In this document: one piece after another, positions 52,131-56,787 of the stretch
Layout of the letters: the number at the start of each line of letters is the position of its first letter
Position numbering within the stretch: position 1 is the stretch's first letter
Assembly: GCF_000715495.1 (NCBI RefSeq)
Contig: NZ_JNLX01000098.1
Location: 1-56,787, forward strand
Direction: 5' to 3'
Length of the DNA: 56,787 bases
Origin: Hymenobacter sp. IS2118
GTDB taxonomy: Bacteria > Bacteroidota > Bacteroidia > Cytophagales > Hymenobacteraceae
The notes under the pieces: model-generated
Databases searched by the model: none
What the model saw: the letters and a program-made list of their open reading frames with translations, nothing else
Told to the model about the DNA's origin: nothing
Translations under genes and position numbers: made by a program

Positions 52131-52208
52131 TTGCTAATCGGCGATTATTATTAATTTGCGCATAATCAAGCTCTTACCTGACAACCGACAACTAACAACC
52201 AGCAACTA
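52128..52208. repeat. Inverted repeat of GTTGTTAGTTG words
   Basis: TTAGTTGTTAGTTGCTAATC on the left faces CCGACAACTAACAACCAGC and AACTAA on the right around AT-rich loop sequence. Its words resemble those at 53806-53860 (CAGTTGTTA) and 55549-55570. It overlaps the 3' ends of both convergent genes. Confidence 0.7.
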
Positions 52209-52511
52209 ATACCTCGATGGCTGCCGCGGCGGCTGGGGCACAGCCAGGGTGGCGGTGATGCACCAGTCTGACCGCAGTGCCGTGTTGTTGGCGCGGAGCT
52301 GGGTCAGGATTTTGCCCGGCACGGTACTGGTAATGGAGCCCTGGCGCAGCAGTATTGTGGCCACTTCCAGGGGTTGGTGGGATGCGGGCACTTTGGCCGC
52401 ACCGGGCACTATCAGCTCAAAAACAACCAGCGACTCCGCTTCTTCGGAGCTCTGGGAAAGGCAGTTCACTTCGACAGTGCTGACATGCGTTGTTGGGTCG
52501 CTGTTTGACAT
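52206..52511 (-). CDS. Hypothetical protein
   Basis: A 101-residue protein (SNSDPTTHVSTVEVNCLSQS at the start; ILLRQGSITSTVPGKILTQL and WCITATLAVPQPPRQPSRY at the end). It is soluble, with no signal peptide. I do not recognise a family. The open frame runs upstream through mrp antisense, but ATG 52511 is the sensible start. It is convergent with the GH2 gene. Confidence 0.6.
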   Translation of the reverse strand: MSNSDPTTHVSTVEVNCLSQSSEEAESLVVFELIVPGAAKVPASHQPLEVATILLRQGSITSTVPGKILTQLRANNTALRSDWCITATLAVPQPPRQPSRY

Positions 52512-52657
52512 ATAGAAGGTGTGAAAACGTTGAATAACGAAGACCAAAATAGGGTTCGTAAATATGGCAATCAATTGTCGGATTATTGCTACTGAACCCC
52601 TTAACTTAATCAAAAAGCAATAGGATACGGGCCGAACCTGCCCGCCGCTTCTGGGGT

Positions 52658-52665
52658 TATCTTTG
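52658..52665 (+). promoter_or_regulatory. TATCTTTG -7 box for mrp
   Basis: An exact TAnnTTTG match 32 bases before the mrp ATG. Confidence 0.5.
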
Positions 52666-52697
52666 CAGCGCGTCGTTTTCCGGCGCTTTCCCGACCT

Positions 52698-53801
52698 ATG
52701 ACCATAACCAAAGAAGCCGTTCTCAAAGCGCTGAGCTACGTGGAGGAGCCCGACCTGGGCCAGGACCTGGTGACGCTCAACATGATTGAGAACATTGAGA
52801 TTGACGGCCTTACCGTAGCCTTTACCGTAGTCCTGACCACGCCCGCGTGCCCGCTCAAGCAGCTCATTCACGATGCCTGCGAGCGCGCCATCCACACGAT
52901 GGTGGACAAGGACGCCAATGTGGTCATCACCATGACCTCGCGCGTGACCACGCTGCGCAACAACCGCGGCGACCTGCTGCCCGGCGTCAAAAACATCATC
53001 GCCATTGCCTCGGGCAAAGGCGGAGTGGGCAAAAGCACGGTCACGGCCAACCTGGCGGTGGCTTTGGCCGCCACTGGTGCCAAAGTGGGCCTGGTGGATG
53101 CCGACATTTCGGGCCCCAGCATGCCCACCATGTTTGGCGTGGAAAACGAGGCGCCCCACATTTTCCAGGGTCCCAACGGCAAAAACCTCATTCAGCCGAT
53201 TGAGAAGTACGGCGTCAAGCTGATGAGCATTGGCTTTCTGGCACCGGCCGAATCGGCTATTGTGTGGCGTGGCCCCATGGCGTCGTCGGCACTCAAGCAA
53301 TTTATTACCGAAGTAGATTGGGGCGAGCTGGATTACCTGTTGCTGGACCTACCGCCCGGCACGTCCGACATTCACCTGACGCTGGTCCAAACCGTGCCCG
53401 TGACCGGTGCTGTCATTGTGACTACGCCGCAGAAAGTGGCGCTGGCCGATGCGCAGAAAGGCCTGCAAATGTTCCGTCAGCCCCAGATAAACGTGCCCGT
53501 GCTGGGTGTGGTAGAGAACATGGCCTGGTTTACGCCAGCTGAGCTGCCCGACAGCAAGTACTTCATTTTTGGTGAAAATGGCGGCCAGCGACTGGCGGCG
53601 CAGCACGACGTGCCGCTGTTGGGCCAGCTGCCGCTGGTGCAAAGCATCCGCGAAAACGGCGATGAAGGCCAGCCCGCCGTGCTCGACCCCAAATCGGTGG
53701 TGGGACGCCTATTCGCCGACCTGGCCGAAGCTGTAGCCCGGCAAATCAGTATTCGTAACAATGTAGCCCCCAAAACGGCCGTCGTGCAAATGAATCCTTA
53801 A
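52698..53801 (+). CDS. mrp: Mrp/ApbC-type iron-sulfur cluster carrier ATPase
   Basis: A 367-residue Mrp/NBP35 protein. Residues 1-85 are a MIP18/DUF59 domain. Residues 98-360 are a ParA-like P-loop ATPase with deviant Walker A SGKGGVGKST at 105-114, DADISGPSMPTMFG and LLLDLPPGTSDIHL. These proteins carry Fe-S clusters to apoproteins and use ATP. The CxxC pair near the C terminus usual in Mrp is not apparent here: the matching region reads ENMAWFTPAELPDSKYFIFG, without cysteines. This is a known Bacteroidota variation, as far as I recall. The NifU-domain gene follows 95 bases downstream. Confidence 0.92.
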   Translation: MTITKEAVLKALSYVEEPDLGQDLVTLNMIENIEIDGLTVAFTVVLTTPACPLKQLIHDACERAIHTMVDKDANVVITMTSRVTTLRNNRGDLLPGVKNIIAIASGKGGVGKSTVTANLAVALAATGAKVGLVDADISGPSMPTMFGVENEAPHIFQGPNGKNLIQPIEKYGVKLMSIGFLAPAESAIVWRGPMASSALKQFITEVDWGELDYLLLDLPPGTSDIHLTLVQTVPVTGAVIVTTPQKVALADAQKGLQMFRQPQINVPVLGVVENMAWFTPAELPDSKYFIFGENGGQRLAAQHDVPLLGQLPLVQSIRENGDEGQPAVLDPKSVVGRLFADLAEAVARQISIRNNVAPKTAVVQMNP

Positions 53802-53805
53802 GTCA

Positions 53806-53860
53806 CTAGCTGTCAGTTGTTATTCATTTGAAATCATCTGGAATAACAACTGACAGCTAG
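53806..53860. repeat. Perfect 20-base inverted repeat between mrp and the NifU gene
   Basis: CTAGCTGTCAGTTGTTATTC at 53806-53825 is mirrored exactly by GAATAACAACTGACAGCTAG at 53841-53860 around a 15-base loop. Confidence 0.92.
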
Positions 53861-53876
53861 CAACTGACAATCCGTT

Positions 53877-53884
53877 TACTTTTG
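53877..53884 (+). promoter_or_regulatory. TACTTTTG -7 box for the NifU-domain gene
   Basis: An exact TAnnTTTG match 12 bases ahead of ATG 53897; very short leader expected. Confidence 0.5.
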
Positions 53885-53896
53885 AACGACTACTTA

Positions 53897-54160
53897 ATGC
53901 TCGTGGAAAGCTCAACCCCTGCCCCCGTTTTCGACCACCCGCTGATGCCTCGCATTGAGGCCGCACTGGACACGCTGCGCCCCTACCTGGCCACTGACGG
54001 TGGCAACGTGCGCGTAGCCAACATCACCGCCGACGGCATTCTCCAACTCGAATGGGAAGGCGCTTGCGGCGCCTGCCCCATGTCGCCGATGACAAGAGCG
54101 GGCCTGGAAGACACGGTGAAAAAAGCCGTGCCCGAAATCACCGCCGTAGAGGCCCGGTAA
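53897..54160 (+). CDS. NifU C-terminal domain Fe-S scaffold protein
   Basis: An 87-residue protein with the NifU/NfuA C-terminal domain: LDTLRPYLATDGGNVRVANI, then the cluster-binding CxxC in GACGACPMSPMT, and ending in KKAVPEITAVEA. It binds a [4Fe-4S] cluster on two cysteines between two subunits and passes it on. It follows mrp, so the two look like a small Fe-S cluster assembly or delivery unit. ATG 53897 was chosen over TTG 53882, which adds only five residues. Confidence 0.9.
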   Translation: MLVESSTPAPVFDHPLMPRIEAALDTLRPYLATDGGNVRVANITADGILQLEWEGACGACPMSPMTRAGLEDTVKKAVPEITAVEAR

Positions 54161-54225
54161 TATCCCGGAGCTGCGGGACACTGTTGCCCGAGCTGCCCGA
54201 AACATGCAGTAGCGCGGCCCAGCTC

Positions 54226-54233
54226 TACTTTTG
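54226..54233 (+). promoter_or_regulatory. TACTTTTG -7 box for fumarylacetoacetase
   Basis: An exact TAnnTTTG match 24 bases ahead of ATG 54258. Confidence 0.5.
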
Positions 54234-54257
54234 CCCGCGCACCCTTCCCCTTTCCCT

Positions 54258-55544
54258 ATGGCCACCTCGCCTAATTCGCCTACCCTTCGCTCCTGGATAG
54301 ATATTCCGCCTACGAGCGACTTTCCCATTCAAAACTTACCCTTTGGGGTGTTTGAGACCGATGAGCGGGGGCCGCGCCTGGCGGTGGCCATCGGGGGCTA
54401 CGTGCTCGACCTATACGCCGCCAGTCAGCACGGTTTCTTTCAGGATTTGACGGAGTTGGGCGCGGCGCAGCCCAAAGTATTTCGGCGCCGCTCTCTCAAT
54501 GCCTTTTTGCGGCTGGGCCGGCCGGCGTGGCGCGCCGTGCGCCAGCGCGTAAGCGAGCTGTTGCGCCACGATGCGCCCGAGTTGCGCGATAACGAAGGAG
54601 CCGTAAGCCAGTGCCTGCTGCGCCAAACCGAAGTGCGCATGCTCCGCCCCATCAAACCGGCGAACTACACCGATTTCTACAGCAGCATCGAGCACGCCAC
54701 CAACGTGGGCACCATGTTCCGGGACCCGGCCAATGCCTTGCTGCCCAACTGGCGCCACCTGCCCATTGGCTACCACGGCCGCACCAGCAGCATCGTGGTT
54801 TCGGGCACCGATATTAAGCGGCCCAATGGCCAGCGCAAGGCGCCTGATGAGGCCCTGCCCACTTTTGGCCCCAGCCGCCAGCTCGACTTTGAGCTGGAAA
54901 TGGGTTTTGTAGTTGGAACCGGCACCGAGTTGGGCGCCACCATTCCCCTGGCCGACGCCGAGGACCACATTTTCGGCCTTTGCCTTTTCAACGACTGGAG
55001 CGCCCGCGACCTACAAAGCTGGGAATACGTGCCGCTAGGGCCATTTTTGGGCAAGAACTTTGGTAGCAGCATGGCTCCGTGGATTGTCACGCTCGATGCG
55101 CTGGAGCCCTTCCGCATTGCCGGGCCGGTGCAGGAGCCCACGCCCCTGCCCTACCTGGCCCACAGTGGCGAGCACAATTTCGATGTTAACCTAGAAGTGG
55201 CCCTCACGCCCGCCGGCGGTACCGAAACAACCCTCAGCCGGGCCAATTTTGGCCTTATGTATTGGAGCATGGCCCAACAGCTGGCCCACCACGCCTCCAA
55301 CGGCTGCAATATTGAAGCCGGCGACCTGTACGCTTCGGGCACCATTAGCGGCCCTACCCCCGACTCGCTCGGCTCGATGCTGGAGCTGGCCTGGCGCGGT
55401 ACCCGGCCCGTGCCGCTGCCCGATGGCTCGGAGCGTAAGTTCCTGCTCGATGGTGACACCGTAACCATGCGGGGCTACGCCGAAAAAGAAGGCATCCGAA
55501 TTGGATTTGGCGAAGTTACAGGCACCATCTTGCCCGTCGAGTAA
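54258..55544 (+). CDS. fahA: Fumarylacetoacetase
   Basis: A 428-residue enzyme for the last step of tyrosine and phenylalanine breakdown, splitting fumarylacetoacetate into fumarate and acetoacetate. The N-terminal SH3-like domain (SDFPIQNLPFGVFETDERGP) and the catalytic beta-roll are visible, with NYTDFYSSIEHATNVGTMFR (metal Asp and catalytic His), YHGRTSSIVVSG, LDFELEMGFVVGTG (metal Glu), LFNDWSARDLQSWEYVPLGP and GDLYASGTISGP. Length and motifs match the family. ATG 54258 was chosen over TTG 54231. No other tyrosine-degradation gene lies in the window. Confidence 0.94.
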   Translation: MATSPNSPTLRSWIDIPPTSDFPIQNLPFGVFETDERGPRLAVAIGGYVLDLYAASQHGFFQDLTELGAAQPKVFRRRSLNAFLRLGRPAWRAVRQRVSELLRHDAPELRDNEGAVSQCLLRQTEVRMLRPIKPANYTDFYSSIEHATNVGTMFRDPANALLPNWRHLPIGYHGRTSSIVVSGTDIKRPNGQRKAPDEALPTFGPSRQLDFELEMGFVVGTGTELGATIPLADAEDHIFGLCLFNDWSARDLQSWEYVPLGPFLGKNFGSSMAPWIVTLDALEPFRIAGPVQEPTPLPYLAHSGEHNFDVNLEVALTPAGGTETTLSRANFGLMYWSMAQQLAHHASNGCNIEAGDLYASGTISGPTPDSLGSMLELAWRGTRPVPLPDGSERKFLLDGDTVTMRGYAEKEGIRIGFGEVTGTILPVE

Positions 55545-55607
55545 CGTTTTTAGTTGCTGGTTGTCGGTTATTAAGCAGTGGAGCATAATTAATCGCACTC
55601 TATTTAA

Positions 55608-55640
55608 GCCGTCATGCTGAGCTTGTCGAAGCATGACGGC
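55608..55640. repeat. Short GTCATGCTGAGCTTGTCGAAGCATGAC element, also a terminator
   Basis: GCCGTCATGCT and AGCATGACGGC form an 11-base stem around GAGCTTGTCGA, followed by a T-run. It is a reduced form of the 38482-38569 element lacking the inner arm. Position and T-run suit termination of fahA. Confidence 0.88.
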
Positions 55641-55677
55641 TTTTTGTTATGCTTACTTTTGCGCAAGTACTTAGTTA

Positions 55678-56787
55678 CTGATGTTACGCAGCCATTTTGG
55701 TTAACGCGTAGTGCATGGCTTTGAGTCCGCGCAAATAAAGTTGGGCTTTGAGGCGAAAATGACCAATGCCTAATTGTCGGGTTATCTTCTCTAACTTGAT
55801 GTAGGCCAGGATGGAAGAAAAGAAATGATTGGCCTGCGTATCGATGGTTTTCGTAGGCGACTTGCCCATCGACGTGTTTTGCTTGAGCGATTTGTGGTAC
55901 TCCTCGATTTTCCACCTTTTCTGGTAGATTACCGTCACTTGTTCCCCGGTCAAATTCGTATCGCTGCTCACCAGATATAACACGCCCTGCGAACCGTCCT
56001 TATTTGTAAAGACTTGCCGGACCACGAGCACCGCCTCCACGACGCTCCGTAGCCAGACGCGCAAGGGCTGCCCATCCGGGAAAGCCAGCGTATCAAGGGC
56101 CTGGAATTCCCCATTGCCGCGCCCCACTTCGCTCAGGGCCACGGTGCGCGAGGTGGGCAGGGCAAAAATAAAGTCGTGGCCCAACGCGCGCACCTGGTTC
56201 ATGTTCTCAGCCGAGGCATACCAGCTGTCGGCCAGCAGGTAGCCGTAGGCCACTTGCTCTTGGGCCACGCGCAACATGGCGCGGAGCATCTCGTTTTTCG
56301 TCAGCGGGCTTTTCTGACTCACTTTCTGGGTTTTAGGGTCGGTTACGGCCTGCGTTTTCTCCACCAGCTCCACGGCAATCGGCACGGCGAGCGAACCGGC
56401 CACATAGAGCAGGCTCACGAAATTGAGCCCCTTCACGTACCGCCCCAGGCTATGGTCGTAATGGGTACAGAGCAGGGCATTGGCATCGGTGTGGGCCTTC
56501 TCCAAAATAGAATCATCGACGATAAGAACAGCAAAATCGGCTGCTTCCAACGTCCGCTCGGTTTGCCGAATCAGCGGTTTGGCATGGCCCCAGACCTGGC
56601 GTGAATCCAAGTGTACGCTGCTGAGCCAGCGCGTCACCTGGTCGTGACTAAGCTGCCCATCGAACAGGCGTGAGAGGCCCGTAGCCGAAGTTTGGCCCGT
56701 CGAGCTGATGAGATAATCCGTGTACAAATCCAGGGTGCAGGCCATCGAAAACGGTAGTTAGAACGGAAAAATACTGCGTAACATCAG
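55678..56787 (-). mobile_element. Complete DDE insertion sequence (IS4/IS701-like) with 14-base terminal repeats
   Basis: CTGATGTTACGCAG at 55678-55691 is mirrored exactly by CTGCGTAACATCAG at 56774-56787. The element is about 1,110 bp with a single transposase gene. The right end is the very last base of the window. The target duplication cannot be read because the right flank is missing; the left flank ends TTAGTTA. Confidence 0.88.
55684..56745 (-). CDS. DDE transposase (IS4/IS701-like)
   Basis: A 353-residue transposase. Conserved parts are an N-terminal GLSRLFDGQLSHDQVTRWLS, the first Asp in LIVDDSILEK, a second Asp in LLADSWYAS and the family end motif YQKRWKIEEYHKSLKQN with the catalytic Glu (Y-x-x-R-W-x-I-E-E pattern). 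The frame is intact, so it could be active. The stop codon lies inside the left terminal repeat. The exact IS family is not decided: IS4 and IS701 groups both use this layout. ATG 56745 is the first start, 28 bases inside the right repeat. Confidence 0.88.
   Translation of the reverse strand: MACTLDLYTDYLISSTGQTSATGLSRLFDGQLSHDQVTRWLSSVHLDSRQVWGHAKPLIRQTERTLEAADFAVLIVDDSILEKAHTDANALLCTHYDHSLGRYVKGLNFVSLLYVAGSLAVPIAVELVEKTQAVTDPKTQKVSQKSPLTKNEMLRAMLRVAQEQVAYGYLLADSWYASAENMNQVRALGHDFIFALPTSRTVALSEVGRGNGEFQALDTLAFPDGQPLRVWLRSVVEAVLVVRQVFTNKDGSQGVLYLVSSDTNLTGEQVTVIYQKRWKIEEYHKSLKQNTSMGKSPTKTIDTQANHFFSSILAYIKLEKITRQLGIGHFRLKAQLYLRGLKAMHYALTKMAA

Noticed and set aside
52206..53300. A 364-residue minus-strand open frame
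   Set aside because: Most of it is antisense to mrp. Only the last 101 residues from ATG 52511 lie outside another gene and are kept.

Overview
The window looks like a piece of a Bacteroidota chromosome, most likely Hymenobacter or a close Hymenobacteraceae relative. I infer this from gene content and sequence style, not from a database search. The supporting features are a PorX-type receiver-PglZ regulator, an LpxC-FabZ fusion, the long form of IspG, type III glutamine synthetase, GC-rich genes, and promoter boxes of the TAnnTTTG type lying very close to start codons. I saw no rRNA, tRNA, CRISPR array or phage genes. Both window edges fall in insertion sequences: a truncated IS5-like element on the left, and a complete DDE element on the right whose last inverted-repeat base is the last base of the window. 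This would fit a contig that ends at repeats.

Layout. 321-4341 (minus strand) is a compact accessory cluster: an XRE regulator, a GT1/UGT-like glycosyltransferase, a C39-like/VKOR/thioredoxin membrane protein and a short double-glycine-leader peptide with six cysteines. I think this is the most interesting locus here, a candidate exported, disulfide-bonded and perhaps glycosylated peptide. 4645-6213 is porX (type IX secretion control). 6570-12065 is an HD-hydrolase/lipid A block: HD protein, lpxD, lpxC-fabZ, lpxA and a small ABC ATPase. 12269-16455 holds an acidic protein, a DUF4197-like secreted protein, cinA and ribBA. 16513-20069 has two overlapping glycosyltransferases and a potassium channel. 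20286-25624 holds dnaG and leuS.

25747-26323 is a decayed RelE-type toxin-antitoxin pair. 26489-33783 contains an M14 carboxypeptidase, an MpaB-like oxygenase, small proteins, a PhyH dioxygenase and an intact HicBA system. 33802-37302 holds ispG and two thioredoxin-fold proteins. 37374-44836 holds a quinone oxidoreductase, a PAS protein, unknown proteins, glnN and an LTA-synthase-like membrane enzyme. 44902-49945 holds mtaB, an XRE protein with a long Pro/Ala-rich tail, a MacB-like permease and a secreted protein of uncertain function. 50289-55544 holds a GH2 glycosidase, mrp, a NifU-domain protein and fumarylacetoacetase.

A second theme is invasion by hairpin repeats. Several unrelated families of long inverted repeats fill the gaps between housekeeping genes. 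One sits in frame inside ispG and an AT-rich word repeat sits in frame inside leuS. leuS also carries an AT-rich patch of about 470 bp spanning its KMSKS loop that does not match the base composition of the rest of the gene.
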